This document shows, piece after piece, positions 28,670 through 38,025 of a DNA stretch of 64,000 nt. Position 1 is the stretch's first letter, and the number at the start of each line of letters is the position of its first letter. The notes under the pieces were generated by a model that saw nothing but the letters and a program-made list of their open reading frames with translations, did no database searches and had not been told where the DNA came from. Source of the stretch: Channallabes apus (taxonomy: Eukaryota > Chordata > Actinopteri > Siluriformes > Clariidae); NCBI GenBank assembly GCA_030522415.1, contig CM060108.1:35522756-35586755 (forward strand), given 5' to 3'. Both the position numbers and the translations under genes were made by a program.

Positions 28670-29418
28670 GTTAACAGTGTCTGAGTCGCAGCACCGCTGT
28701 GGAGATTGTCAACAGCAGTAAAGTGCTGCAGCAGGAGACTAAAATGCTGTTAGAAGGGAAACTGCTGGTGAGAGGCATTGTATTTTTCTTCTCTTTCTCT
28801 TCACAAACTCGCACATCCACGTCCGTAAATCACACTGACACAGAATTTTAGCTGTATTTATTTCTACCCGAGTCAGGATTCCTGCACAGCGTTAGAGCCG
28901 GTACCGCTTTACGTCACAATGACGTTGGACACGCGCGCGCGCACACACTGTTAGTAAGAAAGACTAATGGAGGGGTAAATGGAGCTTGACTAATAAAAAT
29001 GGATAGTTGGTTGCATTTCTTCATTAAAAAAATGTCATGCTGTGATCAGAAGGGTATAAAGGCTTATTCTTTCACATTCTTACACCAAGTATAGCAGACC
29101 AGTGCCACGTCTGATAAAATGTCCTGTTCATTTATTTGAAGATTGTTGAGAATCTTTTAGCGACTGCAATAAAATCAAAGTATCATGATTTGATATGAAA
29201 ATGTCTGTGTTTGAATTACCTAGGATTACTTCTCAGGTGTTCAATGTTAGGGGCTAAAAGCTTCTTCTGCATCTCTCTATTTATAAAGCTTCTGTATCTT
29301 AGTGTGACATCTGCGCGCCGTGTTTACTGTCTACTGTTCTGCGCTATTTCCCTGCAGGGACTCAGCCTTGTTTACTTGAATGAATAATCTGTCTGAGACA
29401 GAGAAAACTTATTCTGTT

Positions 29419-29457
<39 letters not shown>

Positions 29458-32400
29458 CTGTGCTCCTGTGTTGTGTTATAGCAGTTGGAGGCTCCTCAGG
29501 AAGAAGATCTGCTTTCCACGCTCAACTCTCTCAGCGCTGAGTTAATCAAACTCGAGGACATCCACTGGATCTGTCCCAGCATGCATTGCTCTGAAGAGGT
29601 CTGGTTGGACATCAGCTCACATAAATAGCACACAGCTCTGACACACATTGTTCTCTTTGTAGTGGCTTCGAGCTCAAGTGATGTTCAGTCTTATTTGATC
29701 TGCATTAAATGTTTGTACTGTATATTAGGCCGCATGTTACTATTGCAGGCGTTTTAAAGGTCTCCTATTTGACTATTTCTGTAAACAGGCGTCGAAGCTT
29801 CCCAGTGTGTATGTTAATGCTCCAGCTTAAACAACCTTCAGATAATTCTTTTCTTCTTCTTTTTTTTAATGAGCCTCTGCCAAGGTACAGCCCATCAGAG
29901 AACACCAGAGCTGAGCAACAAGCTTGGCAATAGGATCTACTTATACTGTATGAGGTCACAACAGGGGGAAAACTGAAAAGGGGGCTTTTTAAGCCCCAGC
30001 CAATATAAAAATGGAACAGGGAAATATAGTGAATATAAATGAATAATTGAACATTACATTATACGTCCCCTTAAGGTGATCAAATATTAAAATAATATTT
30101 TTGATGGATTATGTTAGATATTAATAGAAGATATTTTCACAATTAATCGTAAGGGCTTCGTTTATACATGACATGCTAGGATATGTAATGGACATTCCAA
30201 TGTTTTTTTATTAACAGTTTTGATTTCTTTGAACATGCATCAATTTTTAGATTGTTAGTAAAAAGAATTGTGTGGGCAAAGTTTTTTTTTGCTGTTTTAT
30301 TTTTATTTTTTTATATAAAAAAGAGCTCAAAATAATGACAAAAACAACAGTGAAATCCTGTGGAACCATTTTCCAGTTTAGGAATGACGATAATGAAAAT
30401 ACACTGTATGCGTTTACTATTTAAAAGAGTTAGCTTAAAGTTCAATTTGTAAAAAATGATGATAAGACAAAACTTGAATGAGTTTAATGTATAGAAGGAT
30501 CCTTAACGTGCACTGAATATATATTATAACTTTGCATCTACAGTATATTGATCTTTTGTTTTGTGTTTTTTTTTTTGGTCTTGTCTACAGGACTCATCCA
30601 GAACAAGCGCTAAGAGCAGCAGCATGAAGCTGAAGATCATCCCCAAAGTGAAGAAGGAGAGAGAGAAGCTGCACAAGCAGCGCTCCAACAGTTCTCTCTC
30701 AGGTCAGATACACAGTATAGAAATCCTACTGTAACCAAAAGTTCTCTCACCCTTACATTTTGTTAAACAGGAAGTCACTGGACCCCCTGTCTCCTAACTT
30801 GAACGTTACAGTACATTGGTCACTTCTTACATATCTGTCCTCATTGCTGTTTCCATGGATGTCAGAGTAAGAGGACTGATTCGTGTGTGCGTGTATAAAG
30901 TTCACTGGATCAGCGATTAAACCTGATCTGAGATCAGCAGTCTTACTCTGATGGGCCTGTCCTCATGTTTGCTCTGTGGCTTCATAAGGTTTCTGTCATA
31001 CTTGGTTCCCTACTGTACTGTATGTTCACAGGCATTTCATGGAGTGAACATTCGTTTTGGCCTGATATCTGATAAAACGGTGACTTCTCCAGTGTTTTCT
31101 ATCTGATCTGTTCCTAACACATTTACCATGAACAACTGGGAAAACTGGGATTTTATCTGAAATTCATTGATGAAGGAAATGACATACTGTATGTAGGGAA
31201 TAAAACATACCTCTACAGTAGGTGTGCTGTTAGAGGAAAATAATCCCTGGTCACGATGGAGTTATTATAGACGTCGCTGTGAGGCGGTTGTTACATGAGA
31301 AATGACAGCATATTGGAATAAGGACATTTATATAAACAAATTGTTTCAGTATTATTCAGAGCAGCTGTTATAGAAAATGAAGACATCCAGAGATAAGACT
31401 TCAACAGAAAACAAATTAGGTATAAGGATTAGAGGGATTAGACATCCTGTAAAGTCCAACCAAAGCTAATTTGAACAAAACACATTAATCTTTGAAACTT
31501 TCTTAAGGCAAGAGCAGTATAAGAAAACGTTGCTCTGGTTACTTAAACGTCTGTGTGTTAGTCATGTCAGTGTCGTGTCGCACACAGATGGAGCACGCAA
31601 TTTCTTCCATCTGGAAACTAAGACACCAGATTTTACAGATGTAACTTAATTTACACGACTGAAATTGACGTTTTATTAAATTATTTCCTCTGTGAAAGTG
31701 GAGTTATGACTAACAGCATACGCTGCAGGTGTAAAAGACAATGATTAGGTAGAAAACCACTGGAAAATCTTTGACCTAACCATCAGCACACTTTCACTCC
31801 AGGGATGCTGGCCAGTGTCTATGCAGGCTTTACGTGTTACTGGGTCTGTTTCATTCCTGTTTCATTCCTCTGTTTGTCTATGTGTGTGTGTGTGTGTGTG
31901 TGTCTTCTTGGGGGCTAGCAGAGAGATGGGGTGCAGAGGAGGTGGGCACGTGGCTGGATTCGTTGGGGTTAGGGGAGTACAGGGAGAGGTTTGTGGCCCG
32001 GGACATCCAGGGCTGGCAGCTGACTCAGCTCCAGAGACAAGACCTGAAGGTACAGCGCGACGGCGAGCGCTCAGGCAGCGGCTTCAACTGCAACACTCAC
32101 ACACAAGCAAATCACCAGCTGTGTCTCAAATCCTGTCCTGGAGTCAAACGATTCAAAACATCTAGAAAAACACAGTTTTACATAGGACCGCACAAATCAG
32201 TGCAAAAGTTTTTGCACCCTTTAGGACTAAGTGAAATTCCTTGTCCAAGAGCAATTCAGCACAAACCTAATCTGTCAAAGGAAATTCATCCATTTAATGG
32301 GATTTGAACTTCAGGCCTCAATGAAGTAACATTTTCAGATATAAAATGGCCGTTAGAGCTTTCTTCTGTCCATTTTCTAAAAGTCTCCACTGTTGTGGTG

Positions 32401-32594
32401 CATAATGGGACAGGAAAGTATAAAACATGTCCATTAATTTCTGCCTTTTGTTTTTTGGTTTGTTTTTGTTTTATATTATATAAGTAGTAATAATAATAAT
32501 AATAATATATGGATATGTGATTTGAGACACAGACTGTAGTCAAGATCTGGGGTGTCAAACTCACTTTAGCTAGTGATATAATCACATACATACA

Positions 32595-32634
<40 letters not shown>

Positions 32635-32772
32635 TAATATGTGTGAGTGTATCACTAGCTAAAGTGATATATATGCATGCATTCAAAGGAGCACAATAAA
32701 AACTATGAACACTTCAACAGTTTTTTTACTTTTTAAGTTTTTAAACTATATTAGAGAGAGAGATGCATAGAA

Positions 32773-32811
<39 letters not shown>

Positions 32812-32824
32812 CAGTATATATATT

Positions 32825-32902
<78 letters not shown>

Positions 32903-33271
32903 TAGCTGAGCATAATCTCCTCAAGGTTTTTGCTCTGTTTTGCCCCCTAATGGAGCAACAGAGTGTAGCTCTGTATTTTTCTTTCATGTTTCAGGTTTTT
33001 TATAGTACACTAAAATGTCTATTTAGAGTGCAAAATTTAGAAACATTAGGTTAGTATGTTTGACACTCCTGGTCCAGACTATTCTGATTATTGTTAGAAG
33101 GGCAGTGGAACCAGCTGTCTTTGCACTGTAGAACGCATTGTGCCTCATTCAGGCCTCATGTCAGTACTCATGTCAACTCTTGGTTTCTTCTCCCAGGATC
33201 TTGGGATATCAAAGGTGGGTCATGTGAAACGGATCCTGCAGGCAATTGAGGAGCTGGAGGGTATGCTGTAG
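10306..33271 (+). CDS. dgkd: Diacylglycerol kinase delta (type II DGK), 28 exons, 5'-partial
   Basis: Type II diacylglycerol kinase phosphorylates diacylglycerol to phosphatidic acid, ending DAG/PKC signalling. Exons read from the sequence: 10306-10416, 10496-10576, 13224-13328, 13526-13658, 13796-13902, 14006-14131, 14663-14765, 16609-16768, 16901-17009, 17107-17246, 18116-18200, 18506-18591, 20262-20361, 20731-20956, 21246-21344, 22838-22919, 24143-24250, 24958-25054, 25489-25596, 26578-26691, 26780-26914, 27377-27540, 28029-28143, 28678-28767, 29482-29598, 30591-30702, 31922-32049, 33197-33271. All have GT-AG boundaries with compatible phases and sum to 3216 nt (1071 residues plus TAG). 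Order: PH, two C1, catalytic domain, long insert, accessory domain, linker, SAM. Delta is favoured over eta by the insert segment resembling [10 protein letters not shown] and AMAKKC, but a fish-specific paralog is possible. The N-terminal exon is missing. Confidence 0.93.
10577..10860 (+). repeat. Diverged ~21-bp monomers at the start of dgkd intron 2
   Basis: Beginning at the exon 2 donor, degenerate units of 19-24 bp recur, each with a core like CTTTACAGTGAGTACACA. They grade into the regular 42-bp array. They are more diverged from each other than the units in the main array, as expected for its old edge. Confidence 0.75.
10860..13068 (+). repeat. 42-bp minisatellite, about 52 units, in dgkd intron 2
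   Basis: Each unit is a dimer of two 21-bp halves, AGCTTTACAGTRAAYATACAC and TACTTTACAGTGTGTRCATG plus T. Variation is confined to a few positions (TAA/TGA, AT/AC/AA, GTACAT/GTGCAT). There are almost no indels, so all six-frame periods stay a multiple of three and both strands appear open. The array lies between PH exons 2 and 3. Confidence 0.97.
13526..14765 (+). CDS. dgkd: dgkd exons 4-7: tandem C1 (zinc finger) domains
   Basis: Exons 13526-13658, 13796-13902, 14006-14131 and 14663-14765 encode two cysteine-rich C1 domains. C1A spans about residues 112-162 of the visible protein, with [17 protein letters not shown] and the closing [10 protein letters not shown]1B spans about 184-238, with [19 protein letters not shown] and VHSSC. 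The HX12CX2C...CX4HX2CX7C spacing of zinc-binding C1 domains is visible. In DGKs these domains are not classical phorbol-ester receptors but support catalysis and targeting. The segment ends with [11 protein letters not shown], the typical linker to the catalytic domain. Intron 6 holds a degraded SINE. Confidence 0.93.
14351..14594 (+). mobile_element. Degenerate tRNA-derived SINE in dgkd intron 6
   Basis: AGTGGCACAGTGGCTTAGTA, a corrupted B-box (GGTTTGAATCTC), the GGGTTTCCTCCAGGTACTC body and a GGAT-repeat tail. Clearly related to the intact copies but much diverged. Confidence 0.75.
14766..16608 (+). other. dgkd: dgkd intron 7
   Basis: AT-rich intron of 1.8 kb. Besides the interspersed repeat at 15575-15944 it has a short tandem duplication of TTTATGGATTAAGCGGA near 15763-15800. 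No exon is seen. Confidence 0.7.
15575..15944 (+). repeat. Unnamed interspersed repeat, copy 1
   Basis: Begins GCAAGAAATGTAGGAGTTGA, includes AGCTAAAGCTTAGC, CCTACAGCTGAGCTTC and ends CAGTCTATGC. The same ordered blocks occur at 56100-56414. I do not recognise the family. No terminal repeats or open frame are visible. Confidence 0.65.
16609..18200 (+). CDS. dgkd: dgkd exons 8-11: catalytic (DAGKc) domain
   Basis: Exons 16609-16768, 16901-17009, 17107-17246 and 18116-18200 encode the DAGKc fold. [14 protein letters not shown] opens the domain, GGDGSVG (about residues 325-331 of the visible protein) is the glycine-rich ATP-binding motif essential for activity, and [10 protein letters not shown] (about 352-361) is the second conserved nucleotide/substrate loop. 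All key residues are intact, so catalytic activity is expected. The segment ends at [12 protein letters not shown], where the type II enzymes diverge into their insert. Introns here are flanked by GT or CA microsatellites that reach the splice sites. Confidence 0.94.
17626..17881 (+). mobile_element. Degenerate tRNA-derived SINE in dgkd intron 10
   Basis: GTGGGTTAGTGTTTAACACT head, a B-box-like GGGGTTCGAATCTTGG, GGAGTTTGAGTGTTC body and a GGCGGATGGAT tail. The middle is shortened. Confidence 0.75.
18201..18472. repeat. (TATC)n/(TGTC)n tetranucleotide array in dgkd intron 11
   Basis: About 270 bp of CTAT and CTGT tetramers, starting directly after the exon 11 donor and ending shortly before the exon 12 acceptor, so it makes up nearly the whole intron. 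Confidence 0.93.
18506..22919 (+). CDS. dgkd: dgkd exons 12-16: insert between catalytic and accessory halves
   Basis: Exons 18506-18591, 20262-20361, 20731-20956, 21246-21344 and 22838-22919 encode the charged insert that distinguishes type II DGKs from other classes. Conserved parts are [48 protein letters not shown] and [20 protein letters not shown]. The next two exons are Ser/Glu-rich with no fold I recognise. The donor of exon 16 at 22920 lies just before a CA microsatellite and is the least certain boundary: it was chosen because GA|GTATGA keeps phase with exon 17. The last part looks shorter than in the mammalian proteins I recall (see findings). Confidence 0.85.
19150..20070 (+). mobile_element. 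Fragmentary hAT-like non-autonomous element, split by a SINE
   Basis: Contains repeated TACTTTTACTT/ACTTGAGTA motifs on both sides of the SINE at 19470-19827, and ends in GTTCTTTGCCCAACTCTGGT. The motifs resemble the MITE at 38403-38842. The ends are degraded and no duplication is found, so extent and family are tentative. Confidence 0.4.
19470..19827 (+). mobile_element. tRNA-derived SINE with perfect 12-bp target duplication
   Basis: GCGGCGCGGTGGTGTAGTGG head, TTCGATTCC B-box, full body and GAATGAATG tail. ATTTGCAGACAG at 19458-19469 is repeated at 19828-19839. The copy is close to the family consensus, so insertion is recent. It sits in dgkd intron 12. Confidence 0.92.
21597..21820 (+). 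mobile_element. SINE fragment in dgkd intron 15
   Basis: Starts at CGGAGTTTGCATGTTCTTCC just after a GT run and continues to GGATAAGCGGTATAGAAGAT. The tRNA-like head is absent. Confidence 0.75.
22838..22919 (+). CDS. dgkd: dgkd exon 16, variable Ser/Thr-rich exon
   Basis: Encodes [20 protein letters not shown] and TPAFTEE. It is supported by a TTTTAG acceptor, an open frame in the right phase with exons 15 and 17, and a PNTP(I/V)VLE-like segment, but has no strongly conserved motif. The donor abuts a CA microsatellite (22925-22957). Confidence 0.6.
23260..23920 (+). repeat. Degenerate interspersed repeat in dgkd intron 16
   Basis: Begins with AGGCTCAAAAGTAATTAGAC, includes GCCTGGAAAAGCATCTCAAG and GTCATTATCTGTAAAGAATT, and ends near CAAATATTTATGGACCTGAC. 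These blocks look like a repeat common in fish genomes, but I cannot name the family. No intact frame. Confidence 0.5.
24143..27540 (+). CDS. dgkd: dgkd exons 17-22: accessory (DAGKa) domain
   Basis: Exons 24143-24250, 24958-25054, 25489-25596, 26578-26691, 26780-26914 and 27377-27540 encode the accessory domain that completes the kinase fold. Visible conserved blocks are [92 protein letters not shown] and [12 protein letters not shown]. These are among the best conserved stretches in the family and leave no doubt about identity. The exon 18 acceptor is a CAGCAG tandem. Exon 19 is preceded by a pyrimidine-rich CT/GT tract of about 280 bp. Confidence 0.95.
24269..24319. repeat. (CT)n with GTCT interruptions, 17 bp after exon 17
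   Basis: CT dinucleotides starting 18 bases after the exon 17 donor. Confidence 0.9.
24430..24720 (+). repeat. Interspersed repeat fragment in dgkd intron 17
   Basis: TTGTATTTGTCACATATACA and CACAGTACGATATGCAGTGG resemble a repeat frequent in fish introns, followed by A-rich sequence. Family and ends not determined. Confidence 0.4.
25209..25488 (+). repeat. CT-rich array forming the exon 19 polypyrimidine tract
   Basis: About 280 bp of TCTC interrupted regularly by TGTC or TGTGTC, ending in CTCTCAG at the acceptor. No purine other than G interrupts it until the final AG. Confidence 0.95.
27223..27275. repeat. (GT)n microsatellite in dgkd intron 21
   Basis: About 50 bp of GT dinucleotide, 100 bp before the exon 22 acceptor. 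Confidence 0.9.
27898..27972. repeat. (TA)n-A7-T22 compound repeat in dgkd intron 22
   Basis: A TA run followed by A7 and then more than 20 T, ending 57 bp before the exon 23 acceptor. Confidence 0.9.
28029..30702 (+). CDS. dgkd: dgkd exons 23-26: C-terminal linker
   Basis: Exons 28029-28143, 28678-28767, 29482-29598 and 30591-30702 encode the linker between the accessory and SAM domains. [16 protein letters not shown] is the recognisable conserved core. After it come helical, Leu/Glu-rich segments ([39 protein letters not shown]) and a basic stretch with [14 protein letters not shown]. The basic part corresponds to a lysine-rich region before SAM in delta and eta. Assignment rests on open frame, matching phases and position. 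Exon 25 has a second tandem (TAGCAG) acceptor. Confidence 0.85.
28573..28667. repeat. (GT)47 microsatellite at the exon 24 acceptor
   Basis: A GT array of about 94 bp, ending 11 bases before the exon. Confidence 0.95.
31922..33271 (+). CDS. dgkd: dgkd exons 27-28: SAM domain and stop
   Basis: Exons 31922-32049 and 33197-33271 encode a sterile alpha motif: [20 protein letters not shown], then [16 protein letters not shown] and [15 protein letters not shown] before TAG at 33269-33271. SAM domains of DGK delta polymerise and hold the enzyme in cytoplasmic assemblies. The presence of SAM excludes the SAM-less kappa type and the SAM-less splice form of eta. The terminal tail after the last helix is only about five residues, shorter than the mammalian delta tail. 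The acceptor at 31917-31921 is TAGCAG; the downstream AG was chosen, and the other would add one Ala. Confidence 0.92.
32590..32900. repeat. Cluster of (TA)n and (GA)n microsatellites in dgkd intron 27
   Basis: Three TA arrays (near 32598-32631, 32784-32812, 32830-32864) and one GA array (32865-32900). The GTATATATCACTAGCTAAAG-like segment occurs on both sides of the first TA array in opposite orientation, forming a large imperfect palindrome around 32560-32670. Confidence 0.85.
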
Positions 33272-35090
33272 TGGACACGCCACGCCACACCATGGGAATC
33301 TGCCTGTCGCCAGTGAAGAGCTGTTCAGGACTCACTATCACACACGTGTATGTGTGTGTGTGTGTGTGAGCGGCTGTGAGAGGCATGACATCGCACTGCA
33401 CTGCATCGACATCCCAGTTATTATGTTCTCTGTCCGTCCTCTGTCTGCTGGTGCCCTTGGTGATCAGCAGACACTGGGAGTACACGACAGTACCCGGAAC
33501 CGTTTACTGCACTCTTTATTCGTTTCTATGACCCGTATGATTTCCTGTGCGCTTCTTCTCACGCATGAGACAGACCTTTCTTCCTTCCTTTCTTTCTTTC
33601 TTCTTTTAACGATTTCCTTTTTTTTTCTGATCTGCTTTGAAAGCCAATTGGTGCAAACTGGTATTTCCAGAAAACTCTCCTTTCGAGTCATCTGAACAAC
33701 GTTAAACGAACAAATTTTAAAATGCAACAAAAAGAAGAAAAACGCATCAGAAGTGTATTGTGGAATTTGTATTAGCTGTTAAAACTACGCAATGTAAGAG
33801 CTGCATTCTGTCTGATTCACTCTCAATGTATTTAAAGACAGTTGGTGTTTCTGCATGCCTTTTGCGTCCACGATCCTTGAGCAGAAAACAAAAAAATCTG
33901 TTAGATTTTTATTATTATTATTATTATTATTATTTTAAATTAAATAGGCAGACGTATAGTGCTGTTGTGCCGCTCGTGTGCCAGGTGAGCTGTTGTTCTG
34001 CAAGCTACAGTATAGTGATGTACATTTGTGCCAATTTCCTCAACAAATCGCAGTGGTTACAGTGAGCTGATAATTTTTTGCCTTGTTTGTTAGTTTTTTT
34101 CCTTCTTTAAAGAAAAATGAGGGGAAAATGCAACATTCGTACATTTCAGAAAGTGTTAAATTTCATTGCCTTGCACTTTAGTGAGGAAAACGGTCTTTGA
34201 AAAGCAAACTTGAAAGTGGTGTGTTGTAAAAAAAAAAAATCCTGTTTTTTTTTATCATATGATGATAAAAGTGTATCCCTATTTATTACAAACCTATTAA
34301 GAGATGTGTGATAAATAATATATTGTTAAACTATGAATGTTAAACCCATGTGTCTGTTGTCAGAGTTAGCGCTCATAGTCGTACGCTAGAACAAGACATT
34401 TCTACATCCCATAATCTGCGACTCCCACAGTCAGCTATTAACAATTAAAGCTTGAACTTTGACCTTCAGGTTTCTCCTAATGAAGCTGGACAGAGCCCTT
34501 GATGACTGATTAAGATGCACTCACATCTGAGGAGGAAGGGGACATGCAAAAAAAATTATAAAAAATTCTCTCATTGCTCGGTGTGAGCCAAAAGCGTACG
34601 AGTATTTCAACACAGAGTTTTTTAAAAGCTCGACGGTAAGATTTGCACGTCTTTGAACATCTTCTCCAGTTTTTTGATTCCCGCTGTCTGTCGTACAGTC
34701 GTGAGAAAATTCCAGCGTCGCTTTTTTGTGTCCTTAAAGTGTCAAACTACTGACTGAGTGTTATCAGGGACAAAGGAGGAGCCCGTGGATGTGGACGCCA
34801 CACAAAGCCTTTGATTTTCAGGTTCACATTTGAAAAGTAAAAGGGCCTACTTAAGTTTTTTTTTTTGTTTTTGGTCATTCATAACGCAGCATTGATGAGA
34901 CTACTGCATACTCTTTATTGTTTACTCTTGAAGTATGTAATTTATCTTTTGAACTTATTTAATATAATTTTATTTGAATGCTAAGTTTTACTTTTCACGG
35001 CTCTGAGTTTTGTCTGTTGGCTGCTATCGCCTCTGATTCAAGATTGTCGCTGTTTATTTGAAGCAAAAATAAAGTTTGGCCATTGCTGTT
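33272..35090 (+). other. dgkd: dgkd 3' UTR
   Basis: About 1.8 kb follows the stop without further exons. It holds a pyrimidine-rich CTTT stretch (33581-33620), an ATT run (33911-33933) and a weaker ATTAAA near 34444. It ends at a canonical AATAAA at 35068-35073, followed by a T/GT-rich stretch typical of a cleavage region. The exact end is inferred from the hexamer. Confidence 0.6.
35068..35073 (+). terminator. dgkd: Polyadenylation signal, dgkd
   Basis: AATAAA in an A-rich context about 1.8 kb past the dgkd stop, followed within 30 bases by a TTTTCCTTTTGTGCGTTTGT downstream element. It is the best candidate 3' end before the convergent itgb1bp2 gene. Confidence 0.6.
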
Positions 35091-36729
35091 TTCCTTTTGT
35101 GCGTTTGTGACTCTTTAAAAAAAAAAATCTAAATATATATTATTACAATTGCTTTTGATCTTCCACTGATTCTGTTGACAATTTCTAACAATGTTATGTT
35201 TACACTATTCCTCTATTTTTCTTTGGGTGCACTATTCATAGTGAGTGATTTAGGACTAGTTTTTTAATGTGTGAAATTAAATGTTTTTAATACCACTTCA
35301 AATGTATTATTTATTATTAATAATAATTATAATGATCAGAGCAGCTCTGGTGACTGTGCCATTTATAGTAAATCATAGTTGTTTATATAAGCAAAAGCTA
35401 ATAATAACTGTATTAAAAATATATGTATGCATAGTGGTGGCCAAGATGACATCTACCATGTATTATACTGTAGCTCTCCTGTGTACAAATGAACTAATTA
35501 TTTAGTCTATCTAGCTGAAAGATTGGCAAGTTTTGAGCGAGTGACACCAGTGTACTGCAGATGTCTTTATGACTTAAAGCTCAGCTTGATTCAGTAGGTT
35601 TTGAAGAGTAAATAACTTCATGCTATATATTGATTGTTGGAGAGCAATTTAATTACATAAAATTAATTACTCATTATCTTGATTGTCGATGTAAAAAAAA
35701 ACATTTCTGTCTCAATACATTTGAGTCACCACTGTAGTTAGAAAAAATGCAAATATGGTTGTGTCTTCTGTTTATGTCTTGGAACTGAAAGCTTTTAACG
35801 GCGAGTAAGTCACATGTTCAGGTTTCTTGGTAACATTTCTATTATTTAAAGAGAATAAGAGGCTGGTGAGGGAATGACTGTTTAAACCTGATTGTTTGGT
35901 GTTAAACAATTTGAATCCTTACATACAGTTTGGGTCAATTTTGACATTTAAAAGGAGAAAGAACAATTTACAAATAGTTTTGGCAAAATTTTATTACTTT
36001 TTCGCAAATTAAACTAAATTGAATCACTTTGAATCACCCCAGGTAGCAGCTACTATTGTTTGTACACCAAGATTATTCTAGGTCGAATTTGACCCATATA
36101 TATCTTAAATCATTTTATAGTAACCGGCAGGTGGTTTTGGTGAGTAAACGTACAAAATTATCCTTGTTGTGTGGTTTAGTCATTGGAACACCAGAGTTCA
36201 GGGGAAACCTTAGTACTGTATTGAGGTCTGCCTGTGTCCCATTACTCAACCCCACACAAAGAACCAGTAACACATCAATTCTCAGAAACAATTCACACAA
36301 CTGTTTAGATGGTGTTTTGTGTTTGTGTGTGCATGCCTGGGGAATATAAATGTAATCTGTGCCCCTATAATTTGGTCTGATTTGGTAAAGCCATGATAAC
36401 TATGATTATCATCTCCTGAAGAGGAACCACATGATACAGTGTGGAGGAGCAGGACTGAGCTCTTAATTGAAAACACCTTCTTGTATATAATGTAGGCCAC
36501 AGCAACACTTACGAGGACAGGGCAACAGTTTCATTCATCACTTAAATCACATCAATTCTACACATCAATTAAATGTTAATCAATTTATTTATGACTACTA
36601 AAATAAATATAAATGCAAAATTCATTTGTAGTTCATAATGTGGTGTAGGGCCAGGTCAAATGTGACCCAGTGCGGGTGGTGAAGAGTCAGAAACTGAACA
36701 AGTATAAAGGGGTAAAAATCATGAAGATG
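35091..36729. other. Spacer between convergent dgkd and itgb1bp2
   Basis: AT-rich, no exon recognised. Several stretches near 35930-36090 and 36650-36670 contain variants of GGTCAA..TTTGACCC in both orientations, which may be remains of a DNA transposon, but I cannot define its ends. Confidence 0.4.
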
Positions 36730-36735
36730 TTTATT
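36730..36735 (-). terminator. itgb1bp2: Polyadenylation signal, itgb1bp2
   Basis: TTTATT on the plus strand reads AATAAA on the minus strand, about 300 bases past the itgb1bp2 stop codon at 37032-37034. The short 3' UTR this implies is plausible for a compact gene. Other TTTATT occurrences nearby make the exact site uncertain. Confidence 0.45.
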
Positions 36736-37031
36736 AATAAATTATTATTGTAATCTTTGGAGAATTGTTCTGGGATAAGAGAAACAAAACACTTTAGAAT
36801 GTACTGTTATGGAAAAATAACCAATTCATGGGTGATAACAGCAACATTTTAAAAAATGCATGAAATACATAATTTATGATAATGTGCAGAGCCTGAGAAT
36901 AAAATTTTCAAAGCATTATTTGTATTGCACAATTCATATTATTTGTATGTATTTCACAATACACCACGATGCACATCCAATCCCTCCTGTCACACTATAA
37001 AAACAATCTCGCTGTCAATCTTTACTGCCGT

Positions 37032-38025
37032 TTATTTCTTTGGAGGAACGGGTTTGGGTTCCTCTAGCAATGGCGGACCATCCTCATCCTGATCTTCCAC
37101 TTTCTTACCCCCCTCACCAGCATTAGCATTAGCATCAGCATCATCATCATCCTCCCAATCTGACTCACTGATGTCATCGTCCGAGATGTACCAGTCTGGT
37201 TTCTCCTCTTCTTTCGTCTCCTGCTCCGAGGTGCTGATGTCCTCCGTGGCCTGAGGTTCTGGTTTCTGTTTGGTGTCCTCCAGTTTACCCCAAGCTACAG
37301 CATTGGCCTTCTTTAAGGTCACTTCGACTTTAGAAGGCACCATGTTCACAATGCTGCTCTTCACATCCACTACCTGAAGGATAAAACCAGCAAAGGTGAC
37401 TTAATATGTATGCTTTTGAACTTTGTGAATTAGAAGCTTGCAGGATTTGCCCTGCGGTGCTGATGAAACATGATAGCACTCTCTCACCCCCCACAGGTAG
37501 AAGTCCTTGTGAAACTCCTTGTCATTCTCAAACTGAATATGGCACGTCAGCTGTCGGGAACAGAAACAGGAAATACAGTACTGTATATTATTAACGTTGA
37601 AAAAAAAAAGAAAACAAAAAATTAAGAAAACATTTCCTTCAATCCAGTCACAGCGGAGTGTCCATTGCTTATTTATGTGCAGCTGATAAGTTAACTAAAA
37701 GCTTAATGAACCCCATAATTAATGAGTAAATTAAATTTTCTGAGAAGAAAATTAATTCAGAAGTTCAAACTCTTGATTTTAACCTTAACCATTATCCGTT
37801 ATAAATCAAATAAGCAGCATAAGTGTATCTCACTTTAGCGTAAGATTTCAGCCTTGTCCAGCACCACAGAGAGCTATTAGGGGTATGAACAGGCCGTGAA
37901 CTCACCACTGTGCGGTTGGCCTCCACATAGGAATGCTCAGCGTTGGCGTTCTTGGCATAAATGGTGACCACCACCTGGTTGCCCGTCTGGTGCCAGTCAT
38001 GTCGACATGCCACTTTCTTCTTATC
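37032..38025 (-). CDS. itgb1bp2: itgb1bp2 exons 9-11: CS domain and acidic tail
   Basis: Exons 38025-37906, 37550-37488 and 37373-37032 encode a CS (p23-like) domain beginning CRHDWHQTGNQVVVTIYAK and continuing through FENDKEFHKDFYLWG, VVDVKSSIVNMVPSKVEVTL and AVAWGKLE, at about residues 226-312. The remaining ~80 residues are strongly acidic, with poly-Asp and a basic PPKK end. In mammals the acidic tail has been linked to calcium binding and to restraining integrin interaction. All segments are in frame to TAA at 37034-37032. Confidence 0.93.

Noticed and set aside
10306..33271. Assignment to dgkh (eta) or dgkk (kappa)
   Set aside because: The insert and linker resemble delta more closely and a SAM domain is present. 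A fish-specific type II paralog remains possible.
33246..33695. 149-codon frame past the dgkd stop
   Set aside because: It is in a different frame from the SAM exon and consists of UTR and simple repeats.
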